From assembly GCA_949383255.1 (NCBI GenBank), contig CASJPF010000001.1, positions 62,001 through 126,000 on the forward strand: DNA of 64,000 nucleotides, given 5' to 3'. The translations under genes were made by a program, and so were the position numbers. The DNA is from Lachnospiraceae bacterium. Its GTDB lineage: Bacteria; Bacillota; Clostridia; Lachnospirales; Lachnospiraceae. Positions 51,701 through 60,625 of this stretch are shown here, one piece after another (within the stretch, counting starts at the first letter, position 1; each line of letters begins with the position of its first letter). The notes below the pieces were generated by a model. The model was not told the origin of the DNA and searched no databases. It worked only from the letters and a program-made list of their open reading frames with translations.

Positions 51701-52585
51701 CTAATACTTCCTCTTTTCTTTTTCCTTTAGTTCTTCATAAAATGCTGCATAATTGTCATACCTTATCGCGCTAATGAGACTCTTTGCCAACGCCTCGCGC
51801 ACTCCGCATATTGGTTCATGAATATGGGCGCACGTCAGAAAACGGCAACTAGACTCATGCGGCGCAAATTCTGGATAATAATTTTTCAATTCTTCCTTTT
51901 TTAGCGAGAATAAGGACAGCGAACTAAATCCCGGTGTATCCATAATATAGGTCGTTCCAGAAACAGTAATCAGCTCAGAATGTCTCGTTGTATGTTTTCC
52001 ACGGGCGATCTTCTCGCTAATCTTCCCCGTCTCCATCTGTTTATCTTTTTGCAAGCAATTTATAATTGACGATTTCCCCACACCACTTGGTCCGGCTACT
52101 GCTGTCGTTTTACCGTACAGTTTTTCCTCTAGCGCATCGATTCCTTCCTTATTTTCAGCGCTCAAAAACAGGCTTTGATATCCACTATGCTCATAAATTC
52201 GTGCAATGTGTTCTTTCTGAACATTATCTGAAAGATCGCTTTTATTAAAGCACAAAATACAGTCCAATTCCTGCTGCCGCATCATAATTAGAAAACGGTC
52301 AAGAAGATTAAAATTCGGTTCTGGCTTTGTCATAGAAAAAACTAGCAATGCCTGGTCAATATTGGCAACCGCTGGACGCAACAATGCATTCTTTCTAGGG
52401 AGAATCGCTTTAATATTTCCTTCACAATCTTTTACATGTGTAATTTCTATATCTACATTGTCACCCACAAGTGGCTTAATATTCTCTTTCCTAAAAATTC
52501 CCTTTGCCTTACATGCATAAATGCCCTCGTCAGGGACATGAACATAATAAAATCCTGCAATTCCTTTTATGATTTTACCTTGCAT
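51701..52585 (-). CDS. rsgA: Ribosome small subunit-dependent GTPase A
   Basis: A 294-residue circularly permuted GTPase that helps mature the 30S subunit. N-terminal OB domain, then motifs in permuted order: NKSD as FNKSDLSD, the P-loop AGPSGVGKSSIINCL, switch region KHTTRHSE and DTPGFSSLS, and a C-terminal zinc-binding C-x-C-x-H-x5-C style tail (CRFLTCAHIHEPICGVREAL). ATG follows a weak AGGTAATG site. Between prkC and rpe, a normal Firmicute neighbourhood. Confidence 0.96.
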   Translation of the reverse strand: MQGKIIKGIAGFYYVHVPDEGIYACKAKGIFRKENIKPLVGDNVDIEITHVKDCEGNIKAILPRKNALLRPAVANIDQALLVFSMTKPEPNFNLLDRFLIMMRQQELDCILCFNKSDLSDNVQKEHIARIYEHSGYQSLFLSAENKEGIDALEEKLYGKTTAVAGPSGVGKSSIINCLQKDKQMETGKISEKIARGKHTTRHSELITVSGTTYIMDTPGFSSLSLFSLKKEELKNYYPEFAPHESSCRFLTCAHIHEPICGVREALAKSLISAIRYDNYAAFYEELKEKEKRKY

Positions 52586-52639
52586 AACATTACCTGCTTT
52601 GTTCCTACCTCAAATATAAATTATTCCTTTACAAAATTC

Positions 52640-55150
52640 CTAATTTTTTGTAAATTGTACATTCTGTCTTGTCTGCACTGCCTTTGGCACCACCTGCACT
52701 GTCTGATTCCCGTCCGCATCTATCACAGGTTCCTCTTCATTTCTCACATAGGTGACAATTACAATTCCATAAGCCGATGGACTTGTAAAATTATTTAAGT
52801 TAATCGACACAGGAAACGCAGTTACATTCTGCGCAGACCACAATTGCTGTGCACCATCTGCAGTCGTGAGAAGTACCTCTGCATTGCCGCCTATATAATC
52901 CTCTGGTGCCTGTATGAGCAGGCTACAATTGTAAGTTGCAGTCTCCTTTCCAATACTTATTTTCAAATCAATAGTCGTCCCCGCTGTGACAGTTGTTCCT
53001 GCCTCATAACTCTGATAACAAATTTGTCCTTCTGGATATTCGCTGTACGATTCCTCAATACTATTTACCACCAATCCCGCAGACTCCAACGTATGAACTG
53101 CTGTTTCCTTCGCATTGCCAAGAACACCCGGCATGCGTACTTCTACCTCATCGCTACCATTGCTAATGACAATTGTAATTTCAGATTCAAGTGGCGCTGT
53201 AGTATTTGCCTCCGGGAACTGTGCAATAATTGTTCCTTTTGCATATTCTGCGGAAGCCTCCTGTGTCTTTGTCACTTTAAATCCCTCTTTGGTTAATGTG
53301 GCTGTTCCTTCTGCCTCCGACAACCCTTGCACAGAAGGAACATTGATTCCATTTGTGCCCGCACTTGCCGTAAGTACAATTGTTGTATTCACTGGAATGC
53401 TATCATTTGCAAGCACTGTCTGACCATCTTCTAGCGCAGCCGATATCACCTTATTTTTTGTGTATTGTGTCGATTCAATAAATGTGGTTTTATATCCCAA
53501 CCCAACGGAATTGAGCGCCTCTTTCACTTCCTCAACATCTCGGTCTGCAAACTCTGGCATCACCACATTTTCAATCTCACTCCCATTCACTTTATTGTGA
53601 AGCGGTGTCCCTCCAATCTGCTCAAACATTCCAGTTGCCTGCCCAACAAAATATAACAAAATGCAACCGATAATCACCGCAGCAATCACAGTGAGAATTG
53701 TTGTAAAGCCCTCCGCTTTCGGATTGTAATCATACTCATTTTTGCCATAATTTTTGGCAAAATCCTCCTCATAATCATATGTACTCTCTCGAACATTTTG
53801 GCGATTGACAGTCTCCTGAACATAATCCTCGTCATAATAATTATACGTCTTACTTGTGCTTACACTGGCTTTATTCTGTTTTGTCTTTGTATTTTGTTTA
53901 TTATTTTTCTCAGATTTATTTCCAGCTTTTTTTCCAGATTTTTTTGAGGACTTGTTTTGTGTTTTTTTCACTGTTTTTTTTGTGTTAGAAGGATTTGTAC
54001 CCTTCTGTGTTTTCTGTTTGGTATTCCTTACAGGCTTCTCTTTTACGACCTCTTCAACATCTTCATAATATTCTTCGTCGGTGTAATAAGACTCGCTGTA
54101 AGTGTCCTCCTCATAACTGTTGTTTTTTCTCTTTGTATTTGCGGGCATTATCAGCTCTGGCATGGCCTCCAAATCCGCATCATCTGCATAAGTTTCTCTC
54201 CGTGGCACTTTCTCTTCCCAAACTGTATTTAATACTGGCGGTACTGAAATAGATGCTGTCCGCTCACTGTTTGGCATAATCTTAGTTTTTCCTATATCAT
54301 CTTCTGTATCCACCTGCGCAATTACAGCGTCAGGATTAATAAGGGAACGTTTTAAATCAGCTATCATCTCACTCATATTCTGATAGCGCCTGTCCGGACT
54401 CTTCTGCGTACATTTCATAACAATGTTTTCTACACTCTGTGGTACTTCAGGCACAAAATCCCGCAGTAGAGGCATAGGATCCTGTATATGCTTAATGGCA
54501 ATTGCCACTGTTGTATCCCCATTAAATGGCACTCTTCCTGTCAACATCTCAAACATCGTGATTCCCATAGAATAGATGTCACTTTTTTCGTCCGAAAAAC
54601 CTCCTCTTGCCTGTTCTGGCGATGTGTAGTGGACAGAACCCATTACGTTAGAAGTAATTGTATTGCTCGATGCAGCTTTTGCAATGCCAAAATCTGTTAC
54701 CTTAACTTTCCCCTCCTTGGAGATAATGATATTTTGAGGCTTGATATCTCTATGTATAATATGATTGTTATGGGCCGCCTCAATACCCATTGCAACTTGT
54801 ATCGCTATGCTGATGGCTTCCTTCGTTGTGAGTCTAACTTTTTTCTCAATATATTTTTTGAGTGTGATACCCTCCACAAGTTCCATTACAATATAATGAA
54901 TCCCGTCCTCTTCTCCCACATCATAGACATTCACAATATTCGGGTGCATAAGCCCTGCTGCCGCCTGTGCCTCCACACGAAATTTTGACACAAAATTTCG
55001 GTTTTCCGAAAACTCCTGCTTCAGCACCTTAACCGCCACAAACCGGTTCAGCTTTTGATCTTTTGCCCTGTATACATCCGACATGCCGCCAGTACCAATT
55101 TTTTCTAGTATCACATAACGGCCGCCAATCAGCATTCCCAACTTAATCAT
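52640..55150 (-). CDS. prkC: PASTA-domain Ser/Thr protein kinase (PrkC/Stk1)
   Basis: An 836-residue membrane kinase sensing muropeptides or cell-wall fragments. Kinase domain residues about 9-270: GTGGMSDVYRA, catalytic IIHRDIKPQNI and DFGIAKAA. A long charged, Lys- and Tyr-rich linker follows (KKTQNKSSKKSGKKAGNKSE, TYNYYDEDYV), one TM (TTILTVIAAVIIGCILLYFV), three PASTA repeats and a C-terminal beta domain. The start at 55150 has GGAGG; the gene begins inside the end of the phosphatase gene (8-bp overlap), so kinase and phosphatase are made together. Confidence 0.96.
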   Translation of the reverse strand: MIKLGMLIGGRYVILEKIGTGGMSDVYRAKDQKLNRFVAVKVLKQEFSENRNFVSKFRVEAQAAAGLMHPNIVNVYDVGEEDGIHYIVMELVEGITLKKYIEKKVRLTTKEAISIAIQVAMGIEAAHNNHIIHRDIKPQNIIISKEGKVKVTDFGIAKAASSNTITSNVMGSVHYTSPEQARGGFSDEKSDIYSMGITMFEMLTGRVPFNGDTTVAIAIKHIQDPMPLLRDFVPEVPQSVENIVMKCTQKSPDRRYQNMSEMIADLKRSLINPDAVIAQVDTEDDIGKTKIMPNSERTASISVPPVLNTVWEEKVPRRETYADDADLEAMPELIMPANTKRKNNSYEEDTYSESYYTDEEYYEDVEEVVKEKPVRNTKQKTQKGTNPSNTKKTVKKTQNKSSKKSGKKAGNKSEKNNKQNTKTKQNKASVSTSKTYNYYDEDYVQETVNRQNVRESTYDYEEDFAKNYGKNEYDYNPKAEGFTTILTVIAAVIIGCILLYFVGQATGMFEQIGGTPLHNKVNGSEIENVVMPEFADRDVEEVKEALNSVGLGYKTTFIESTQYTKNKVISAALEDGQTVLANDSIPVNTTIVLTASAGTNGINVPSVQGLSEAEGTATLTKEGFKVTKTQEASAEYAKGTIIAQFPEANTTAPLESEITIVISNGSDEVEVRMPGVLGNAKETAVHTLESAGLVVNSIEESYSEYPEGQICYQSYEAGTTVTAGTTIDLKISIGKETATYNCSLLIQAPEDYIGGNAEVLLTTADGAQQLWSAQNVTAFPVSINLNNFTSPSAYGIVIVTYVRNEEEPVIDADGNQTVQVVPKAVQTRQNVQFTKN

Positions 55151-55883
55151 TCCGACCTCCAAACGGTTCCACAAGAACCACAGCTATATTATCTCGCCCA
55201 CCGTTTTGATTGGCAGCTTCGATTAAATGTCTTCCAGCTTTCTCCAAGCTGCTGCTCTCAACGATAATCTTGTGTATTTCGTCATCTTTTAGCATATTGG
55301 TAAGTCCATCTGTACAAAGTAGCAATTTCTCTGCAGGTCCGATGTGCACATCAAAAAAATCCACAAGCACATACTCTTTTACACCGACCGCTCTTGTGAT
55401 GATATTTTTATCTGGATGACTCCGCGCTGCTTCTCTATCAATTCCTCCCATATCAATCATTTCCTCAACAAGTGAGTGATCTTTGGTAATCTGTGTTATA
55501 AAATCATTAATAATGTACATTCTGCTGTCCCCTACATTGGCAGCAGTCACATGATTTCCATCAACAGTCACTGCGACAAACGTCGTTCCCATCCCTTTAA
55601 ATTGGCTGTTTCTTTTTGCAATCTGATGGATATATGTGTTTGCATCATCAATTGCCTTTTGTAATATATTCACTGCATCATACTCTTGTGTATACTGTTC
55701 AATCACTGATACTGCCTTGTCCACTGCATGTTTTGACGCATAGTCTCCAGCGTTATGCCCGCCCATACCATCAGCCACAATAAAAAGGTTTGGAAGATTT
55801 CCCACTGGCTTATCCGAAGTATATAGATAGTCTTCGTTAATTTCCCTTCTCCTGCCAACATCCGTTATAGAAAATAACTCCAC
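55143..55883 (-). CDS. PP2C-type Ser/Thr phosphatase (Stp/PrpC)
   Basis: A 246-residue metal-dependent phosphatase that opposes PrkC. Motifs: GRRREINEDYLY, FIVADGMGGHNAGDYAS, GMGTTFVAV, AANVGDSRMY, LLCTDGLTNML and NGGRDNIAVV, with all metal Asp residues visible. The start is taken as GTG at 55883, because GGAGGAG lies 5 bp upstream; an upstream ATG (55919) is possible. It overlaps prkC by 8 bp. rlmN precedes it by 73 bp. Confidence 0.95.
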   Translation of the reverse strand: MELFSITDVGRRREINEDYLYTSDKPVGNLPNLFIVADGMGGHNAGDYASKHAVDKAVSVIEQYTQEYDAVNILQKAIDDANTYIHQIAKRNSQFKGMGTTFVAVTVDGNHVTAANVGDSRMYIINDFITQITKDHSLVEEMIDMGGIDREAARSHPDKNIITRAVGVKEYVLVDFFDVHIGPAEKLLLCTDGLTNMLKDDEIHKIIVESSSLEKAGRHLIEAANQNGGRDNIAVVLVEPFGGRND

Positions 55884-55956
55884 TTTTTCTCCTCCAATCA
55901 GTGAAAATGATTTCATCAATTTTCACACTTCTACTTATATTAGCACATGTGTAATC

Positions 55957-57000
55957 TTAATTCAAGTCTCCAAACCTTCTCCGCAACTGTCCGCAAGCCC
56001 CATCAATATCTCTACCCATCTCCCTGCGCACTGTAACATTAATATGCTTTTTTTCTAACTTGTTCTGAAAACAAAGGACATTTCTGTGCTCAGACACAAC
56101 GTAATCGCGCTCCTTAATAGGATTGACTGGTATCAGATTGACATGACAGTTCAGTCCGCTCACCAATTTGCACAAATTTTCTGCATCCGCTTCTGTGTCA
56201 TTAATTCCACCGACAAGACTATACTCAAACGTGATGCGTCTACCTGTCTGCGCAAAATAATAACGGCAGGCATCGATTACTTCATCAATCGCATATTTAT
56301 TTGCAATTGGCATTAACTCTTGTCTTTTTTCCTGTGTAGAGCCATGAAGGGACAGCGCCAGTGTAATCTGCAATTTTTCATCGGCAAGCCGCCTCATATT
56401 CTCCACAATGCCACAAGTTGAGACAGTAATATTTCTCTGACTAATATGAAGACCATTTTCATCGGAAACCATTTGTATAAAGCGAAGTAGATTGTCATAA
56501 TTGTCCAGCGGTTCCCCTGTGCCCATCACCACTATATTGGAGACTCGCTCCTTGGTACTTCTAACAATCGCATAAATCTGATCAAGCATTTCTGACGGAG
56601 TGAGATTTCTCTCCAATCCGTCGAGCGTTGAAGCGCAAAATCGACACCCCATACGACACCCTACCTGTGAGGAGATGCACACAGAATTTCCATGATGGTA
56701 CTGCATCCAGACACTTTCAATATAGTTCCCATCTGCAAGCGCAAAGAGATATTTTTTGGTTCCGTCAATTTTTGATGTCTGCACCATCACTTCTCTCAAA
56801 GAAGTATATGGATAATTTTTTGTTAACTTTTCCCGCAAGCTCTTAGGCAGATTAGTCATCTCGTCATAATTCCGTGCAAGTTTTATATGCATCCACTCAT
56901 ACAGTTGTTTGGCACGAAACGACTTTTCGCCCATTTCTGTAATAATTGTCTTAATTTCATCCAAAGTCATTGATTTCATATCATAGGATTCTTTCTCCAT
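55957..57000 (-). CDS. rlmN: Dual-specificity 23S rRNA/tRNA adenine C2-methyltransferase
   Basis: A 347-residue radical-SAM enzyme that methylates A2503 of 23S rRNA and A37 of tRNA. Radical-SAM Cys motif C-x3-C-x2-C in CRMGCRFCAST; GTGEPLDNYDN; STCGIVENM, whose Cys is the methylation partner; and EYSLVGGINDTEADA. The second conserved Cys near the C-terminus is in GACGQLRRRF. Length is standard. It lies 20 bp after rsmB on the same strand. Confidence 0.97.
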   Translation of the reverse strand: MEKESYDMKSMTLDEIKTIITEMGEKSFRAKQLYEWMHIKLARNYDEMTNLPKSLREKLTKNYPYTSLREVMVQTSKIDGTKKYLFALADGNYIESVWMQYHHGNSVCISSQVGCRMGCRFCASTLDGLERNLTPSEMLDQIYAIVRSTKERVSNIVVMGTGEPLDNYDNLLRFIQMVSDENGLHISQRNITVSTCGIVENMRRLADEKLQITLALSLHGSTQEKRQELMPIANKYAIDEVIDACRYYFAQTGRRITFEYSLVGGINDTEADAENLCKLVSGLNCHVNLIPVNPIKERDYVVSEHRNVLCFQNKLEKKHINVTVRREMGRDIDGACGQLRRRFGDLN

Positions 57001-57020
57001 CGTATTGGTGCCTTCCCTTT

Positions 57021-58436
57021 CTATTCATCCTCTCTGCAAAACACGCTGATAAAAAATCCATCTGCATCATGCACACCCGGCAACAACTGTAGATATCCAT
57101 TCTTAGTTGTCTCTGTATGTAGACAGGAGGGCAGCATATCATCCAGCGACAACGGCGTTAGTTTCAGCGCATCACGCAGCCACATAAAATGCTTTTCATT
57201 CTCATTTTGATTAATGGTACAAGTACTGAATAGCAACCGCCCACCTGCCTTTAGATACCGTGCTGCTACCGTAAGAATCTGTCTTTGCAGCACAATAACT
57301 TCCTCAACTGCCTCTGGCGTAATTCTATATTTAATATCGCGCTTTTTTCCAATCACGCCAAGACCTGAACAAGGAACATCTGCAATCACAATATCCGCAG
57401 TTCCCACAAGTTGCACTTCCTCTTCTATGGCATTTGTTGTCTCGACCGTCATATGGTTCAAATTGCAGCGTTCAAAATTTTCCAACATTCTACGAACTTT
57501 TTCTGCTGAAATATCTCTCGATAAAATAGCATAATCGACATCACACTGTTCTAGGATATCCGCTATCAGCATTGACTTTCCACCTGGTGCTGCACATAAA
57601 TCAAGGACTCGAATCTTTGTTCTGTCACTGTCTTGCATTTTCTTTTGTCTCACATATGCTTCAACGCCAATCGCCATAACTGCAAGCATGGAACTAATAT
57701 CTTGCACCACAAAAGCACCACTTAAATAATAGGGTAATTTTGTGAGATCATCTGTTCCTGACACTTTGTACGCACAAGGCAGATATACATGCTGTTGCAT
57801 TGTTCCGCCTTGTTCCGTAAGTGCCTTTTGCACAGCATCTACAGTCGTTTCTGTTGTGACTCCTTTTTGCGCTAAAATCTCTCGAAAACGAATTGTCACT
57901 GGATGTTCTTCCAAAAGCCCAGCAAGCACTGTCTCTGTTCTGTTAACACCAAGCTGTTCTATCCACAGATTTACAATCCAGTCTGGCATAGAATATTTTA
58001 CGGACATGCTATTATACGAAATATTATTTTTATTGCGTGCAATATTTCTAAGCACACCATTTACAAAACCCTTCAGTGCGGAAAAACCCTTTTTCTGTGC
58101 AAGTTTTACCGCTTCGTTGCAAGCTGCCGCATCAGGAACTGCATCCATATACAAAATCTGATATACACTCATACGCATAATCGCACGGATAACCTTCTTC
58201 ATCTTATCTGTTTTCACTTTAGAATACTGGTCAACCACATAATCCAACTCTATCTGACGCTCTAAAGTACCCTCATAAAGCCGTTTAATAAAAGATTTCT
58301 CCTGTTGTGGCAGATAATTGTACTTATTTAGCACATCCCACACAATCATATGAGAGTACACCGTTTCCGTCAAAAGCATTTCCAGCACAATCATGCGCTG
58401 ATTTGTGCTCTGTGTTTTATTTTGTCTCTGCGTCAT
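57021..58436 (-). CDS. rsmB: 16S rRNA (cytosine-967 C5) methyltransferase
   Basis: A 471-residue enzyme. An N-terminal NusB-like domain (RMIVLEMLLTETVYSHMIVW, FIKRLYEGTLERQIELDYVV) precedes a Rossmann methyltransferase domain: SAM loop LCAAPGGKSMLIAD, catalytic Cys in ADVPCSGLGVIGKK and second Cys in STCTINQNENE. Length is slightly above the usual 430-450. ATG is 2 bp after the peptidase stop. Part of the murE-rpe cluster. Confidence 0.96.
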   Translation of the reverse strand: MTQRQNKTQSTNQRMIVLEMLLTETVYSHMIVWDVLNKYNYLPQQEKSFIKRLYEGTLERQIELDYVVDQYSKVKTDKMKKVIRAIMRMSVYQILYMDAVPDAAACNEAVKLAQKKGFSALKGFVNGVLRNIARNKNNISYNSMSVKYSMPDWIVNLWIEQLGVNRTETVLAGLLEEHPVTIRFREILAQKGVTTETTVDAVQKALTEQGGTMQQHVYLPCAYKVSGTDDLTKLPYYLSGAFVVQDISSMLAVMAIGVEAYVRQKKMQDSDRTKIRVLDLCAAPGGKSMLIADILEQCDVDYAILSRDISAEKVRRMLENFERCNLNHMTVETTNAIEEEVQLVGTADIVIADVPCSGLGVIGKKRDIKYRITPEAVEEVIVLQRQILTVAARYLKAGGRLLFSTCTINQNENEKHFMWLRDALKLTPLSLDDMLPSCLHTETTKNGYLQLLPGVHDADGFFISVFCREDE

Positions 58437-58438
58437 TC

Positions 58439-59140
58439 TTAATCATCCCGTTTTCCAAACAACATTATAAGCCGCAACAACTGCAAAATTGACGCCGCTG
58501 CTGCCGCAACATAGGTGTACGCTGCCGCCTTCAATACCTTCGCACTCTTTTTGCGCTCATCACTTGTCACAATTCCATACTGCTCTATGCAGACAAGTGC
58601 CCTTTTAGAAGCATCAAACTCCACAGGAAGCGTCACTATCTGAAAAAGAACTGCAAGTGAAAATACCCAGATTCCAATATTTACTAAAACCGGATTGCTT
58701 CCCAGCAGCAGTCCAACAAGAATAATAGGTATCCCAAGCTTTGATCCAATATTCGCCACTGGAACCAGCGCAGTTCTAAAGTTGAGCGGCGCATAGCCTT
58801 CATGATGCTGCATGACATGCCCACACTCATGCGCTGCCACACCGATTGCCGCGACAGATGTCGAGCCATAAACGCTGTCTGAAAGTCGCACCACCTTCCT
58901 TGTCGGATCATAGTGGTCTGTCAAATTCCCTCTGATATGCTCCACCCGCACATCATAGATTCCCCTACTACGTAAAATTGCCTCCGCGGTCTGTGCGCCT
59001 GTCATTCCAGACATACTCCGCACTCTTGCATACTTACTAAATGTTGAGTTGACGCGCGCAGAAGCAATAATGCTAAGCACTGCGCCGATGAGCACTAAGA
59101 TATACGTAGGATCAAAATAATATCGAAAACCAAATGGCAT
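58439..59140 (-). CDS. Zinc-dependent membrane peptidase (YugP family)
   Basis: A 233-residue membrane metalloprotease. The zinc motif HExxH appears as GVAAHECGHVMQHHEGY (HECGH), with flanking hydrophobic segments (YILVLIGAVLSIIASA, ILVGLLLGSNPVLVNIGIWV, YVAAAAASILQLLRLI). A YugP-type DUF2268 family member of unknown substrate, common in this gene cluster in Clostridia. AGGAG precedes the ATG. Not E. coli-type; function in envelope protein turnover is inferred. Confidence 0.92.
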   Translation of the reverse strand: MPFGFRYYFDPTYILVLIGAVLSIIASARVNSTFSKYARVRSMSGMTGAQTAEAILRSRGIYDVRVEHIRGNLTDHYDPTRKVVRLSDSVYGSTSVAAIGVAAHECGHVMQHHEGYAPLNFRTALVPVANIGSKLGIPIILVGLLLGSNPVLVNIGIWVFSLAVLFQIVTLPVEFDASKRALVCIEQYGIVTSDERKKSAKVLKAAAYTYVAAAAASILQLLRLIMLFGKRDD

Positions 59141-59172
59141 AACTTCTCCTTTCTTGTTTTACAATTATGTTT

Positions 59173-60120
59173 TTAGAATGATACTGTACCTAAAAGTGTT
59201 CCCGTTTTCCACGGATTTCCCAGCAAAAAGCTTTTTGTATCCATGCGTTTTTTCCCCTCTAATTGTAACTCATAAATTCTCAAAATCCCTTTTCCACAAG
59301 CCACATCAAAAAAATCCTTTGAAACTCGAACAATAGTTCCGGGCTGTTGTGTATCTTCCGTAGATAATTCCACCACATCACTGCGCCAGATTTTTACTGT
59401 TTTCTCCTGATAAAAAGTATAGGCACTCGGCCACGGGTTCAGTCCCCGGACAAGCCGCTCTATAGAGACTGCATCGCAAGTCCAGTCTATCTTTCCTTTT
59501 GCTTTATCCATCATTTTAACATAACTTGCACCACTTTCATCTTGTTTGGTTGGTATAAGCACACCCTGTTCAATTTTGGGGAGCGTTTCTACAATCAACT
59601 CTGCACCAGCCTGTGTAAGCTTGTCAAAAAGTGTCTCTGCAGTCTCCTTATCTTCTAGGATAACCTTTTTCTGTGTAAGTATGTCTCCGGTGTCAATTCC
59701 TGTATCCATCTGCATAATTGTGACACCTGTCTCGTTCTCACCATCTATAATACATTGGTTAATTGGCGCTGCACCTCTGTATTTTGGCAGCAAAGACGCA
59801 TGGATATTAACACAACCAAATTTGGGCGTCTCCAAAATCTCTTTTGACAGAATCTGCCCAAAAGCAGCTACTACATAAATATCAGCCACATACCTTCTTA
59901 ATTCCTCAATCGCCTCTGGTGTCTTAATTTTAACTGGCTGCAACACTGTAATCCCATGTTTTACTGCACACTCCTTCACCGGTGAGCACTGCACTTGACC
60001 ACTTCTTCCTTTTGGTCTGTCTGGCTGGGTGACAGCAGCTGTCACTTCATGCCCTGCATTGATAATCGCTTCCAATGCCCTTGCTGCATAGTCAGGTGTT
60101 CCCATAAAAACAACTTTCAT
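59173..60120 (-). CDS. fmt: Methionyl-tRNA formyltransferase
   Basis: A 315-residue enzyme that formylates initiator Met-tRNA. Motifs: VVFMGTPDYAARALEAII, HASLLPKYRGAAPINQCI with the catalytic Asn/His/Asp (TGVTIMQMDTGIDTGDIL), and a C-terminal OB-like domain (RGLNPWPSAYTFYQEKTVKI). The ATG immediately follows the def stop (TAAATG), so def-fmt are translationally coupled, their usual pairing. Confidence 0.97.
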   Translation of the reverse strand: MKVVFMGTPDYAARALEAIINAGHEVTAAVTQPDRPKGRSGQVQCSPVKECAVKHGITVLQPVKIKTPEAIEELRRYVADIYVVAAFGQILSKEILETPKFGCVNIHASLLPKYRGAAPINQCIIDGENETGVTIMQMDTGIDTGDILTQKKVILEDKETAETLFDKLTQAGAELIVETLPKIEQGVLIPTKQDESGASYVKMMDKAKGKIDWTCDAVSIERLVRGLNPWPSAYTFYQEKTVKIWRSDVVELSTEDTQQPGTIVRVSKDFFDVACGKGILRIYELQLEGKKRMDTKSFLLGNPWKTGTLLGTVSF

Positions 60121-60597
60121 TTACTCTTCTTCCTCCACGACTTCCACATCCATCAGGGGACCTTCTACCTTCTCCACAAATAGGTGCCCGTCAAGATGCT
60201 CTATCTCATGAATCAGCGCCCTTGCCAATAGTTCTTCCCCTTCAATTTCAAATTCATTCAACTCCTCGTCCTGCGCGACTGCCTTGACATAATTTGGTCT
60301 TGTCACAGAACCTGTCTTTCCAGGAACACTTAAACATGCCTCATTCCCTGTCTGTTCTCCACTAACTTCTACAATACGGGGATTAATAAGCAATATCGGA
60401 TCATCTCCCGTATCAATCACAACGATTCTCTTTAAAACTCCCACCTGAACTGCAGCAAGCCCGACACCATTTGCCTCGTACATTGTCTCAAACATATCAT
60501 CAATCAAGTCTTGTACTCTTGGCGTAATCTCCTTCACTTCCTTTGAAACCTTATTTAATACGGGATCTCCTATCTCTCTGATTGCTCTAATTGCCAT
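60121..60597 (-). CDS. def: Peptide deformylase
   Basis: A 158-residue metalloenzyme removing the N-formyl group. Motif 1 GVGLAAVQVG, motif 2 NEACLSVPG (the usual EGCLS Gly is Ala), motif 3 HEIEHLDGHLF with the HExxH zinc/iron site. An acidic tail (VEVVEEEE) ends the protein. Start 60597 has GGGAAG upstream; the longer frame adds a short basic extension. It is followed directly by fmt. Confidence 0.96.
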   Translation of the reverse strand: MAIRAIREIGDPVLNKVSKEVKEITPRVQDLIDDMFETMYEANGVGLAAVQVGVLKRIVVIDTGDDPILLINPRIVEVSGEQTGNEACLSVPGKTGSVTRPNYVKAVAQDEELNEFEIEGEELLARALIHEIEHLDGHLFVEKVEGPLMDVEVVEEEE

Positions 60598-60625
60598 AAT
60601 TTTTCTTCCCTTTCTCATTTATGTT

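Noticed and set aside
53856-54252. Plus-strand frames rich in Phe, Cys and Leu opposite the prkC linker
   Set aside because: They are the complement of Lys/Asn-rich linker codons of prkC, without start signals.
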